Origin: Cellulomonas cellasea | GTDB lineage: Bacteria; Actinomycetota; Actinomycetes; Actinomycetales; Cellulomonadaceae | Length of the DNA stretch: 64,000 nucleotides | Assembly (NCBI RefSeq): GCF_006538745.1 | Contig: NZ_BJLR01000022.1 | Span: forward strand, 112,058 to 176,057 | Reading direction: 5' to 3' | Shown: piece after piece, positions 44,424 through 53,264 of the stretch | Numbering within the stretch: position 1 is the first letter of the stretch | Layout of the letters: each line of letters opens with the position of its first letter | Notes under the pieces: model-generated | Told to the model about the DNA's origin: nothing | Seen by the model: only the letters and a program-made list of their open reading frames with translations | Databases searched by the model: none | Translations under genes and position numbers: made by a program

Positions 44424-45563
44424 TCACCGATCCTCTCGCACGAGCGCGAGCACGTCGTCCCGCACCTTCTCGACGATGTCCTCGTCCGCGGCCTCGACGA
44501 GCAGCCCGACCCGGTCCCCCGAGCCCGACGCGCGCACGGAGAACCACCACTGCGGCGTCGCGTCCCAGTGCGCGACCGTAAGTCCGTCGAGCTCGTCGGC
44601 CACGACCGGACCGGCCCCCTGGCGCGCGACGTACGCGTCGTGCACGCGCTCGGTGGCCGCGGCGGCGTCCGCGACGTCGACGACGAGGACGCCAGTCGAG
44701 ACGTACGGCTGGTAGAGCTCGGCGAGCACGGACATCGGGTGCGGCTGGTCCGCGAGCGCGGCGACGACGTGCAGCCCCGCGACGAGCCCGGACGCGACGG
44801 GAGCGCCGCCGCTGCCGCCGGACCGTGCGCCCACCGCGTCGCCCGTCTCACCCGCGTCGCCCGTCGCGCCCGTGTCGCCCGTCTCCCCCGTGTCGCCGGC
44901 GCCGCCCACGACGAACACCCCGCCGTGCCCGACCCCGAGCACCGCGCCGTGCTCCGCGACCGCGTCCGCGAGCGCCGGCAGCCCGACGCGCGTGCGCACG
45001 AGCTCGGCGCCCGCGCCGCCCACGAGGTCCTCGAGCACCCGCGAGGCGAGGACGTCGCGCACGAGCGTCGGCGCGCGGCCGGCGGCGAGCTCGCGGGCGA
45101 CGACGCGCAGCCCCACGAGCACCGCGACGACGCCCTCGTCGACCGGCTCCCCGGCCTCGTCGAGCACCGTGAGCGCGCAGCCCGTGGGGTCGAGCGCGAG
45201 GCCGAGGTCGGCGGCGTGCTCGAGGACCGCGGCGCGCAGGTCCGCGGTCGACGCCGCCGCGTCGGCCCGGGTGCCGAGCCCGGTCACGAGCGGACCGTCG
45301 CCGGCGAGGGCGGGTGCGTCGCCCGGCTCCTCGTCGCCGCGCACGAGCACGAGGTGCAGCGCGCCGCCGACGCCGTCGCCGAGAGCGTCGCGCACCACGC
45401 GGCCGGCGGCGCCGTGGGCCGCGTCGAGCACGACCGTCACCGGCCGGGCCGGCTCGAGACCGACGAGGTCGCTCAGCCGCACGCCGGCGTCCGGGCCCGT
45501 GCGCGGGGTGGCTGCGGGCCCCTCGTGCGGGGCGGGACGGTCGGTCTCACGCGGCTCGGGCAC
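44424..45563 (-). CDS. Phosphomannomutase-like protein lacking catalytic residues
   Basis: A 379-residue protein related to domains II-IV of ManB/PGM phosphohexomutases. VTVVLDAAHGAAGRVV matches the start of domain II, and the C-terminal WWFSVRASGSGDRVGLLVEAADE matches domain IV. The phosphoserine domain I is missing, the metal loop DGDAD reads DPTGC, the sugar loop GEHSGH reads GVGHGG, and the phosphate loop is altered. A collagen-like Gly-X-Y insert (about residues 220-245) interrupts it. It occupies the manB position between Trm112 and DUF3499 genes. Mutase activity is unlikely. GTG at 45563 follows a TAGACT element by 7 bases. Confidence 0.7.
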   Translation of the reverse strand: MPEPRETDRPAPHEGPAATPRTGPDAGVRLSDLVGLEPARPVTVVLDAAHGAAGRVVRDALGDGVGGALHLVLVRGDEEPGDAPALAGDGPLVTGLGTRADAAASTADLRAAVLEHAADLGLALDPTGCALTVLDEAGEPVDEGVVAVLVGLRVVARELAAGRAPTLVRDVLASRVLEDLVGGAGAELVRTRVGLPALADAVAEHGAVLGVGHGGVFVVGGAGDTGETGDTGATGDAGETGDAVGARSGGSGGAPVASGLVAGLHVVAALADQPHPMSVLAELYQPYVSTGVLVVDVADAAAATERVHDAYVARQGAGPVVADELDGLTVAHWDATPQWWFSVRASGSGDRVGLLVEAADEDIVEKVRDDVLALVREDR

Positions 45564-45570
45564 GCCCGGG

Positions 45571-45576
45571 AGTCTA
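45571..45576 (-). promoter_or_regulatory. Putative -10 element (TAGACT) for the 45563 gene
   Basis: Minus-strand TANNNT hexamer with 7 bases before the GTG at 45563. Confidence 0.45.
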
Positions 45577-45638
45577 CCGACGGCCCGCACGACGGCCTCG
45601 CCGACGCCCCTGCGCTCCGGCGGCCCGGGCGTCGAGGC

Positions 45639-45926
45639 TCAGGCCTTCTTACCGCTCCGGGACAGGACGTCCTCGCGGGTCAGCGGGGTGCCGTCGCCGT
45701 CGGTCGGGTACCAGCCCTTGTGCTCGCAGCGGTGGCACGAGACGAAGACCACCGCGGTCCCGTCCCCCAGCACCATGCTCAGCCGGGTCAGCGACGTCGA
45801 CCCGCACGACGCGCACGTCTCGGTCCCGAGCGGCACCGGGGCACCGCCGCGGCTCAGCGACCCGAGCGGCACCGGCTCGTCGCCCGCACGTGCACGCCCG
45901 CGCCTCGGTGTGTCGTCCTGTCCCAT
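45639..45926 (-). CDS. Small zinc-ribbon protein
   Basis: A 95-residue protein with two zinc-knuckle pairs, CASC near residue 38 and CHRC near residue 64, around a beta hairpin (LSMVLGDGTAVVFVS), ending HKGWYPTDGDGTPLTREDVL. This looks like a zinc ribbon able to bind nucleic acid or protein. I do not recognise a named family. The ATG follows GGGGGGAG by 5-6 bases. It lies between the DUF3499 gene and the pseudo-mutase gene on the same strand, so joint transcription is plausible. Confidence 0.75.
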   Translation of the reverse strand: MGQDDTPRRGRARAGDEPVPLGSLSRGGAPVPLGTETCASCGSTSLTRLSMVLGDGTAVVFVSCHRCEHKGWYPTDGDGTPLTREDVLSRSGKKA

Positions 45927-45947
45927 CGTGTCTCCCCCCGGAGCCCG

Positions 45948-46337
45948 TCAGCCCTCGTCGCGCAGGATACGCAGATGCCCTCGACGGGGCGCCGTGGACT
46001 CCGCCGCGGGCGGCGGGAGGACCCGCGACGCCGGCTCGGTCACCACGGGCAGCGCACCCGTGCGCGGGCGGCCCGCCTCGCGCACGGCGTCCGCGAGCGC
46101 CAGCAGGTCGTCCTGGCTCGGGCCGGTCTCGACGAACTCGGGCGTGAGGCGCACGACCTCCCACCCGCGCGGCGCCGTCAGCCGGCCCGCGTGCTCGACG
46201 CACAGGTCGTACGAGTGCGGCTCGGCGTAGCCCGCGAGGGGGCCGAGCACCGCGGTCGAGTCCGCGTACACGTAGGTCAGGGTGGCGACGGCAGCACGGC
46301 CGCACGCCGTGCGCGAACACTGCCGGACGGATCTCAC
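45948..46337 (-). CDS. DUF3499 family protein
   Basis: A 129-residue protein with the DUF3499 signature: RQCSRTACGRAAVATLTYVY, then ADSTAVLGPLAGYAEPHSYDLC and VEHAGRLTAPRGWEVVRL. The Cys pairs and His suggest a zinc-binding site. Function is unknown. It is a conserved neighbour of manB and divergent from the metallopeptidase-family gene, as Rv3258c and Rv3259 are in M. tuberculosis. The GTG at 46337 is the start. Confidence 0.9.
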   Translation of the reverse strand: MRSVRQCSRTACGRAAVATLTYVYADSTAVLGPLAGYAEPHSYDLCVEHAGRLTAPRGWEVVRLTPEFVETGPSQDDLLALADAVREAGRPRTGALPVVTEPASRVLPPPAAESTAPRRGHLRILRDEG

Positions 46338-46386
46338 AGGGCAGACCGTACCGCCGCCGGGCCCGCGCCCGGCACTCCCACGCCGC

Positions 46387-46392
46387 TACAGT
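46387..46392 (+). promoter_or_regulatory. Putative -10 element (TACAGT) for the metallopeptidase-family gene
   Basis: TANNNT hexamer with exactly 6 bases (GCGAGC) before the GTG at 46399; predicts a leaderless transcript. Confidence 0.5.
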
Positions 46393-46398
46393 GCGAGC

Positions 46399-46851
46399 GT
46401 GAGCTCCCTCGCGCGCGGCCGGGTCCCCGACCCGGCCCCCGTCCGGCGCCGTGACCGCCGTGGGCGCGGGCTGCGCGGCCCCCTGCTGCCGACCGACGTC
46501 CCGGGCTACCGCACGCGCGCGCAGCGCTTCGACGAGCTCGTGCTCGACTCGGTCGAGCGGCTCGAGAAGCGGTGGGCCCGCCAGCTCGACGGCACCGAGT
46601 TCGCGGTCGAGGACGTGCCGCCGTCGAACCCCGCGCCGTGGGAGCGGGGCGGCGTGCCGCTCGGCCGGTACTTCCCCGCGGACGCCGGCCTCCCGGCACG
46701 CATCGTGGTCTACCGCCGGCCCGTCGAGTCCCGCGCGCTCGACGTCACCGACCTCGGCGAGCTCGTGCGCGACGTGGTCGTCGAGCAGGTCGCGCACCTG
46801 CTCGGCAAGGCACCGGAGGACGTCGATCCGGAGTACGGCGACGGGCACTAG
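46399..46851 (+). CDS. Metallopeptidase family protein (PF06262, Rv3259-like) without HExxH
   Basis: A 150-residue protein. RAQRFDELVLDSVERLEKRW and FAVEDVPPSNPAPWERGGVPLGRYF match the zincin-like PF06262 family as represented by Rv3259. In other bacteria the C-terminal helix carries HExxH; here it reads VVVEQVAHLLG, so the zinc ligands are incomplete. A similar loss is, as I recall, common in actinobacterial members. Function unknown. Its stop codon overlaps the TAGCCT element placed before the next gene. Confidence 0.82.
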   Translation: MSSLARGRVPDPAPVRRRDRRGRGLRGPLLPTDVPGYRTRAQRFDELVLDSVERLEKRWARQLDGTEFAVEDVPPSNPAPWERGGVPLGRYFPADAGLPARIVVYRRPVESRALDVTDLGELVRDVVVEQVAHLLGKAPEDVDPEYGDGH

Positions 46852-46863
46852 CCTGTGTCGTCG

Positions 46864-47781
46864 ATGAGCGCCGACGACCCCACCGCCCCCCGTCCTGCCC
46901 CCGGAGCCGACGCGCCCGCCGACGCCGCCGGAGCGACCGCCGCCGGCTTCCGGGTCGTCTGCGTCGTGTACCACCCCGGCGACGAGCTCGAGGACTTCGC
47001 CGCGTCGCTCGCCCTCGCGACGACGGCGCCCGTCGAGCTCGTCCTCGTCGACAACGGCACCGACCACACCGTCACCCGCCATGTCGCCGAGCGGCACGGT
47101 GCCCGCGTCGTCCTCCCGGGGTCCAACCTCGGCTACGGCGGCGGCGCGAACGCCGGCGCCTCGGGGGCCACGCAGCGATGGCTCGTCGTCGCGAACTCCG
47201 ACCTCGTGTGGGGGCCGGGCTCGCTCGACGTGCTGGCCGCCGCGGCCGACCGCCACGAGGGCGCGGGCGCGTTCGGCCCGGCGCTGCTCAACCTCGACGG
47301 GACCGTCTACCCCTCGGCGCGCGAGCTGCCGTCCCTGACGCAAGGCGCCGGTCACGCGCTGTTCGCGCGCGTGTGGCCGTCGAACCCGTGGACGCAGGCG
47401 TACCACCGCCGCCAGGAGGTCGTCGGCGACGAGCGGGTCGCGGGCTGGCTCTCGGGGGCGTGCCTGCTGCTGCGGCGCGAGGCGTTCGAGGCCGTCGGGG
47501 GCTTCGACACGTCGTACTTCATGTTCTTCGAGGACCTCGACCTCGGCGAGCGGCTCGGACTCGCCGGCTGGCACAACGTCTACGTCCCGGGCGCCCGCGT
47601 GACGCACGTCGGCGGGACGTCCTGGCGCGCACGGCCCGCGACGATGATCTCGGCGCACCACCGCAGCGCCGCGCGCTACCTGACCCGCCGCTACCACCGC
47701 TGGTACGAGTGGCCGGTGCGGGTCGCGATCCGGGTGGGCCTCAAGGCCCGCGAGCTCCTGGAGCTGCGCGCGGCGCACTGA
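46864..47781 (+). CDS. wbbL: Rhamnosyltransferase WbbL-like (GT2)
   Basis: A 305-residue GT2 enzyme. FRVVCVVYHPGDELEDFAASLA and VLVDNGTD start the nucleotide-sugar fold; VVANSDLVWGPGSLD holds the metal-binding region; YPSARELPSLTQG, WPSNPWTQAY, GWLSGACLLLRREAF and FMFFEDLDLGERLGLAGW align well with mycobacterial WbbL. That enzyme adds rhamnose from dTDP-rhamnose to the decaprenyl-PP-GlcNAc linker of arabinogalactan. In this lineage it probably primes another wall glycan. ATG at 46864 lies 9 bases after TAGCCT; a GTG at 46855 is in frame. An Ala/Asp/Pro-rich stretch occupies the first 25 residues. Confidence 0.88.
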   Translation: MSADDPTAPRPAPGADAPADAAGATAAGFRVVCVVYHPGDELEDFAASLALATTAPVELVLVDNGTDHTVTRHVAERHGARVVLPGSNLGYGGGANAGASGATQRWLVVANSDLVWGPGSLDVLAAAADRHEGAGAFGPALLNLDGTVYPSARELPSLTQGAGHALFARVWPSNPWTQAYHRRQEVVGDERVAGWLSGACLLLRREAFEAVGGFDTSYFMFFEDLDLGERLGLAGWHNVYVPGARVTHVGGTSWRARPATMISAHHRSAARYLTRRYHRWYEWPVRVAIRVGLKARELLELRAAH

Positions 47782-47902
47782 GCGAGGCGCGCGGCGGAGC
47801 CAGCGGCCCGGCCGGACCCGGCCCTGTTCAGCAGATCCCGACGCGCTCGGCCGTGCCAGCTCGCCCAGCCGAGCCGGCGCGCCGTGCGCAGTGCGCTGCG
47901 GC

Positions 47903-49468
47903 TCAGCCGAGGCCGAGCCGGGTCGCGGCCCGGACGCGGACCTGCGAGCCCGTCGGCTCGTCGGCCGCGGGCAGCAGCACCGAGAGCAGCGCGCCGTCCG
48001 GGTTCTCGGACGTGACCACCACGGCCCACGCGGCCCGGACCGTCCCGTCCTCGTCGGTCTCGACTGCGAGCTCGACGCCGACCGCCTCGGGCGCGACGGG
48101 GACCGCGAGGGTCCGGCCCGGCGCGAGGGTGACGTCCTGCTCCGGCAGCGGCTCGCCGTCGGCGTCGAACGTCCGCAGGACGGCCTCGACCGCTCGTCCG
48201 TCGGCGGGGTCGTCGCCGTCCGCGAGCGCGGTCACGACCACGGTCGCGGCGACGCCGTCGGGGACCGCGACGAGCTCTCCGTCGCCGGGTGCGGTCGCGG
48301 CCGACCACGCGCGCTCGAGCACCGGGGTGTCGTCGAGCGGGCCGGGCTGCCCGGGGCGCGTCGTCGTCGCGGCCGCCACGACGGGCACGTCGGCGTCGAC
48401 CACGGCCGTCCAGGAGCCCGCGGGGAGCCCGCCGAGGGGCACGTCGGTCACCTCGCCCGGGGCGAGCTCGAGCGCGTCCGTCCCCGGCAGGGCGGTCGCA
48501 CCGTCCGCGCCGAGCATCGTCAGGCGGACGGAGGCGGCCTCGGTGCCCGGGGCGAGCAGGCGGAGCACCGCCTGGCTCTTGTCGCCGACCGCGGACGCCA
48601 GCACGGAGACCCCCGGCACGACCTGGCGTGCCGCGGGCGGCTGCCCGGGCACCACGAGGTCCGTGCCGGCAGGCGTGAAACCGTCGAGCCGCGAGTCCTG
48701 GAGGTGCGCGGTGACGGATCCCCCGGAGGCGACGACGTGCACGACGACGCGACGCTGCTCGGCGGCGACCGCCGGCAGCACGAGCACGCGCTCGGCACCG
48801 GGCGCGACGACCTGCCGTGCGCCGCCCGCGAGCTCGACGCGACCCGACGGGCCCCACAGCTCAACGTCGACGTCGCTCGCCGTCGTCCCGGGGTTGGTCA
48901 GCACGAGCGACGCGGAGCTCTCGAGCGCCGTGCCGCCGCCGACGAGCCACAGGTCGACGCCGGGGGGCTGGCACGTCGCAGCGGACAGGCCCCGCAGGTC
49001 GCCCGCGGTCACGAGGCCCGACGCGGTCGCCGCGACGCGGGCCGGCTCGCCGTCGACGGGCTCGGCGCGCACGACGAGCGGGGCGCTCGGGTCCGGCGCC
49101 GCGACGACCGCCGCCGGTCCGCCGGGCACGAGCTCCCCGGCGACGTCTCCGCTGCCGAGGTCGGCGACCTCCCCGGCCGCCGCGGCGCCGCCCGGGGCGG
49201 CGACGGTCAGGGCGTCGACACGCTCGACGGGATCGACGGGCGTCGGGTCGAACGCCGAGTCCCCGGCGCCGGTGTCGTCGGGCAGGATCAGCGGGCCCGG
49301 GCACACGAGCGTGCTTCGCGGCGGTGCGACCTCGACCACCGCGGGTACGTCGTCGACGAGCGCGGGTGCGGAGAGCCGGTCGGCCACCAGGACGGCACCG
49401 CCGGCGAGCACCAGGACCCCGGCGCCCGTCACGGCGCGAGCGACCCTCGGCCAGGTGCGCGCGCTCAT
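47903..49468 (-). CDS. DUF5719 family exported protein
   Basis: A 521-residue protein with an N-terminal TM/signal anchor (about 10-32) and an extracytoplasmic region of repeated beta-sandwich-like segments (for example SLVLTNPGTTASDVDVELWG, then RVVVHVVASGGSVTAHLQDS). It belongs to the actinobacterial DUF5719 family, function unknown, encoded next to a giant GT2 membrane protein. The ATG overlaps the stop of that gene (ATGA), so both are made together and may form one envelope complex. Confidence 0.82.
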   Translation of the reverse strand: MSARTWPRVARAVTGAGVLVLAGGAVLVADRLSAPALVDDVPAVVEVAPPRSTLVCPGPLILPDDTGAGDSAFDPTPVDPVERVDALTVAAPGGAAAAGEVADLGSGDVAGELVPGGPAAVVAAPDPSAPLVVRAEPVDGEPARVAATASGLVTAGDLRGLSAATCQPPGVDLWLVGGGTALESSASLVLTNPGTTASDVDVELWGPSGRVELAGGARQVVAPGAERVLVLPAVAAEQRRVVVHVVASGGSVTAHLQDSRLDGFTPAGTDLVVPGQPPAARQVVPGVSVLASAVGDKSQAVLRLLAPGTEAASVRLTMLGADGATALPGTDALELAPGEVTDVPLGGLPAGSWTAVVDADVPVVAAATTTRPGQPGPLDDTPVLERAWSAATAPGDGELVAVPDGVAATVVVTALADGDDPADGRAVEAVLRTFDADGEPLPEQDVTLAPGRTLAVPVAPEAVGVELAVETDEDGTVRAAWAVVVTSENPDGALLSVLLPAADEPTGSQVRVRAATRLGLG

Positions 49469-52400
49469 CGTCGGCCCGCCTTCCGTCGACGCAGGGGCAG
49501 CGCGAACAGCACGGTGAGCAGCAGCACGACCCCCTGCGCCACGAGCCAGGGGTTCCGCTCCGGGTCGCGGTGCGCCACGACGAGGCGGCCGCCGTCGTCC
49601 CCGAGCTCGAACGTCTGCCGCCAGCCGTCGGTCACCGCGCGCAGCGGGCGCCCGTCGAGCGTCGCGCGCCAGCCCGGGTCCGCGCGCTCCGCGAGCACGA
49701 GCAGCCGGTCGCCCGCCCCGGACTCCACGCGGGTGTCGACCGCGTTGCCGTTCGACGCGACCGCGACGCCCGCAGCCGGGTCGTCGCCTGGGGCCAAGAC
49801 GCGCGCCCACGACTGCACGACCTCGACCGGGGTGGCCCCGCGGGTGGCGGCGGACGGCTGGACGCGCCAGATGGCCCCGGAGGGGTTCTCGGTGATGCGC
49901 TCGAGGCCGGCCGTTGCGTCGAGGCGCGCCACGAGGGCGGCGCGCGCACGCTCGAGCGCGTCCCGGTCGCCGGCGTCCGGCGCCCCTCCGGTGGGCGCGG
50001 CGGGCACGCCCGGGACGAGCACGTCGGCCACTGCGAGCGCGGCGAGGTCGCCCGACACGTCCCCGCTCGTCGCGCCGGCGAGGCGCGCGACGACGTCCTG
50101 GACCTCGTCGGTCGCGTCGTCGGGCTCGGCGAGCTCGGGGGCGTCGACCGGGCCGGACAGGGTGCGCGTGGTGACGCTCGCCGCGACCTCGACGAGCTGG
50201 GTGCCGTCGTCGCGCAGCAGCTGCCAGGTGAGGACGCCGTCGGCGTCGTCCGTCAGCGCGAGCACGCGCGAGGCCGCGGGCTCGGCCTGCGACTGCTGAC
50301 CGACCGCGGGAACCACGGGCCGGTCGAGCGCCGTGAGCCGCACGGCGTCGCCCTCGCGCGCCTGCCACGCCCACGAGGCGAGGCACAGCACCGGGACCGC
50401 ACCGAGGACTGCCGCGAGCACCGCCACGGCGGGCTGCCGCCAGCCGAACGTCGAGCGGGCGAGGCGTGCCGAGATCCCGTCCGCGCCGAGGACGCCCGCG
50501 GCCAGCAGACCGGCCCCCGCGAACGAGACCGCCGTCCCGGCCCACGGCAGCACGGGGTCGCCGTCGGCGGCCGCGACCTGGACGACGCCGCCCGCGGCGG
50601 CCGTCGCGAGCCCCGCGGCCGCCGCGAACCACGCGACCCGGACCGCGCGGGCGGCGGGCGCCCCCCGCAGGAGAGCGAGCAGCGCCGTGAGCAGCACCGC
50701 TCCGCCGAGCATGTACGGCCACGGCCCACGCACGACGTCGGGGAGCAGCGCGGGCGCGAGGGCGGTCGCGGGCACGCCGAGCAGCTGCTCCCACGCCGCG
50801 GAGCGCTCGGACGCGAGCGCGGGCCCCGGGTCGGCGAGCAGGAGCCGCCACCCCGCCGCACCGCGCTCGGACGCCTCGACGAGCAGGGGCCCGAGCAGGA
50901 CGAGCGCCGGGACCAGCACGAGCACGACCCGACCCCGCGCGCGCGGCGCCGACGCCGCGACCACGAGGAGCACGAGCGCCGAGGGGACGAGCAGCACCGG
51001 CGCGCCCGCGACGACGACGAGCAGCGCGAGCGCGGCTCCCGCCGCGGCGGCGAACGACCCGGCGGACGGCGGCGGCCCGACGGTCGCCCCGGGCACGTGC
51101 GGGGACGTCGGCGCGCCGGCCGGGGCGAGCGCCGACGCACGCACGCGGTCCCCGCCGGTCGCGGGCAGCGCCCGGCGCGGCCGGGTCGTCTCGACGTCCT
51201 CGTCGAGCGGCTCGGAGGTGTGTGAACGACCCGACGCGTCCCCGGGTTCGGCCGAGGGGGCCCGGGGCGGCAGCGCGCCGCGCGGCCGGGTCGTCTCGAC
51301 GTCCTCCTCGTCGGCGACCTGCTCGCGCAGGCCGGCCACCGACACCTCGGGGTCGCCCGAGGGCCCGGGGGCGTCGGCGCGCGGGCCGGCGGCGAGCCGC
51401 GCGTCGGACGCGTCCTCCGCGACCGCCTCGTCGGGCTCGCGCTGGGCCGTCGCGAGGCCGGACAGCACCGAGTCGCGGCGCTGCACCCCGATCGCGCGCG
51501 CGACGCCCAGCGCGACCCACGGGAGCATCGCGTGCGCGAGCACCGCCCCGAGCCGGCCGTCGCCGACCGCGAGGAGCAGCGCGGGTGCGCCGGCCCACAC
51601 GGCGGCGGCCCAGAGCCGGGTGCCCACCGAGCGCGTCGCCGCACCGGCCGCGAACCACGCCCCGACCCCCGCGAGCACGACCGCGCCCAGCAGCACGACC
51701 GCGACCGCGCGGGCGAGCTCACCACCGAGCAGCGCCGTGAGCGGCACGAGGACGACGAGCAGGGGGTCGGCAGGTCCGGCGTCGCCCAGGCCCCCCGTGA
51801 CCCAGCGCGCGAGCGCGGCGTGCGTGAGCTCCCCGAGGTCCGAGGAGGCCTGGACGAGGGCGGGGCCGACGAGCGAGGAGCCGCTCGCCGCGCGGCCGAC
51901 GAGCGAGCCGAGGCCGAGCGCCGTCGCAGCCGCGAGCGCCACGAGGAGGGCACCCAGCCCGACACGGCGGCGGGTCGCGAGCGCCGCGAGCTCACGCAGC
52001 TCGAGCTCGCTCGGCGCGCGCCACGTGCGCCGGACCTCGGCGCCCGCGAGACGACGGTCGCGCCACTCGTCCCACACGTCGCGCCAGGTGGCCTGCAGCG
52101 GGCGCAGCGCGCGCCGGGGCAGGCGACGGGTCGTGCGGCCGCGCCGGCGGGCCCGCGCGACGGCCGCGGGGTGCAGCAGCGCCCCGACGGGCGCGGTGAG
52201 CTCGGTCCCCGCGAGCAGGGGCTCCTTGGTCGCTACGCGCACGAGCGCCCGCACCACCCCCGCGACGAGCGCGAGGAGCGCCACGACGGGCACGAGCGGC
52301 AGCGGCGCCGTCACGAGCCGCTGGTGCAGCAGCGCACGGCGTCGGGCGGCGAACGACCGGCGCGGGTCGGCGTCGTCCGCGAGGCCGTCCCCGTCGGCGT

Positions 52401-53232
52401 CGACGTCCTCGTCGGCACCCGGCCGCTCGCGCCCGCGCAGCCCTGCGTAGCCGGCCTGGGCGTGCCGCACGACCGCGGCGGGGACGACGACCACGCGGTG
52501 CCCGGCGAGGCACGCCCGCCGGGACAGGTCGAGGCCGTCGCCGAACGGGCCGAGCGCGGGGTCGGGGCCGTCGAGCTCCTCCCACACGTCGCGCCGCACG
52601 AGCGCGCCCGCGATGCCGACGCCCAGGACGTCCTCGCGGCCGTCGTGCTGGCCCTGGTCGACCTCGGACTCCTCGATGCCGGTCATCCGGCGACCCGAGC
52701 GCGACGTGCGGACCCCGACCTCGAGCAGACGCGGCGGCTCGGTCCAGGTGCGCTGCTTGACCCCCGCGACCGCGACCGAGGGCGCGTGCTCGACGGCGCG
52801 CAGCAGCTCCGAGAGCGCGGCCGGCTCGGGGGCGCTGTCGTCGTGCAGCAGCCACAGCCACGTGCGGTCCGGCTCGCGCTCGGGCCGCGCGACGAGGCTG
52901 GGCGGAGCGACGTCCGCGAGCGCGCGGCGGACGGCCTCGCCGAACGTCCGCGCGCCCGGGACGTGCAGCTCGACGATCTCGGGGGCAGCCGCGCCGAGGG
53001 CCGCGAAGGCGCCGCGCGCGAGGCGCGGGACGTCCTCGTCGGCGTGCGGACCGGCGTCGACGACGAGCACGCGCGCGGGCACGACGTCCTGGGCCCCCAC
53101 CGCGCGCAGCGTCGCCGGCAGGTAGCGGGTGGAGCCGAGGGTCACCACGACGGCGGTCACCGCCGGGGCGAGGCGCGTGGCGCCGGGCGTGGGCTCCGAG
53201 GGGGCGCGCAGGGGCAGGGGGAAGTCAGTCAT
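49465..53232 (-). CDS. Giant GT2 glycosyltransferase with multi-pass membrane domain
   Basis: A 1255-residue protein. Residues 20-290 form a GT-A glycosyltransferase domain (VTAVVVTLGSTRYLPATLRAV, LLHDDSAPEP). Many TM helices follow in two blocks (about 385-620 and 750-1000) around an Arg/Pro/Asp-rich cytoplasmic segment (about 600-720) that contains two copies of DVETTRPR(R/G)ALP. A C-terminal extracytoplasmic part and a final TM helix precede a basic tail. Homologues sit between whiB2 and DUF5719 genes across actinobacteria. It probably transfers a sugar to or across a polyprenyl-linked envelope glycan; the product is not known. Confidence 0.85.
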   Translation of the reverse strand: MTDFPLPLRAPSEPTPGATRLAPAVTAVVVTLGSTRYLPATLRAVGAQDVVPARVLVVDAGPHADEDVPRLARGAFAALGAAAPEIVELHVPGARTFGEAVRRALADVAPPSLVARPEREPDRTWLWLLHDDSAPEPAALSELLRAVEHAPSVAVAGVKQRTWTEPPRLLEVGVRTSRSGRRMTGIEESEVDQGQHDGREDVLGVGIAGALVRRDVWEELDGPDPALGPFGDGLDLSRRACLAGHRVVVVPAAVVRHAQAGYAGLRGRERPGADEDVDADGDGLADDADPRRSFAARRRALLHQRLVTAPLPLVPVVALLALVAGVVRALVRVATKEPLLAGTELTAPVGALLHPAAVARARRRGRTTRRLPRRALRPLQATWRDVWDEWRDRRLAGAEVRRTWRAPSELELRELAALATRRRVGLGALLVALAAATALGLGSLVGRAASGSSLVGPALVQASSDLGELTHAALARWVTGGLGDAGPADPLLVVLVPLTALLGGELARAVAVVLLGAVVLAGVGAWFAAGAATRSVGTRLWAAAVWAGAPALLLAVGDGRLGAVLAHAMLPWVALGVARAIGVQRRDSVLSGLATAQREPDEAVAEDASDARLAAGPRADAPGPSGDPEVSVAGLREQVADEEDVETTRPRGALPPRAPSAEPGDASGRSHTSEPLDEDVETTRPRRALPATGGDRVRASALAPAGAPTSPHVPGATVGPPPSAGSFAAAAGAALALLVVVAGAPVLLVPSALVLLVVAASAPRARGRVVLVLVPALVLLGPLLVEASERGAAGWRLLLADPGPALASERSAAWEQLLGVPATALAPALLPDVVRGPWPYMLGGAVLLTALLALLRGAPAARAVRVAWFAAAAGLATAAAGGVVQVAAADGDPVLPWAGTAVSFAGAGLLAAGVLGADGISARLARSTFGWRQPAVAVLAAVLGAVPVLCLASWAWQAREGDAVRLTALDRPVVPAVGQQSQAEPAASRVLALTDDADGVLTWQLLRDDGTQLVEVAASVTTRTLSGPVDAPELAEPDDATDEVQDVVARLAGATSGDVSGDLAALAVADVLVPGVPAAPTGGAPDAGDRDALERARAALVARLDATAGLERITENPSGAIWRVQPSAATRGATPVEVVQSWARVLAPGDDPAAGVAVASNGNAVDTRVESGAGDRLLVLAERADPGWRATLDGRPLRAVTDGWRQTFELGDDGGRLVVAHRDPERNPWLVAQGVVLLLTVLFALPLRRRKAGRR
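51169..51303. repeat. Direct repeat in the giant GT2 gene
   Basis: Two near-identical segments of about 35 bases, both containing GGCCGGGTCGTCTCGACGTC, lie about 104 bases apart. They encode DVETTRPRRALP and DVETTRPRGALP in a disordered cytoplasmic loop. Confidence 0.75.
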
Positions 53233-53264
53233 CCTGCCGACATCATGCCCTGCGGCGGCTCGGG

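Noticed and set aside
44831..44905. Short triplet-like repeats as a separate small gene
   Set aside because: They are in frame with the phosphomannomutase-like gene and encode its Gly-X-Y insert.
47782..47902. Terminator between wbbL and the DUF5719 gene
   Set aside because: The gap is GC-rich with only very short overlapping self-complementary stretches; no clear hairpin could be singled out.
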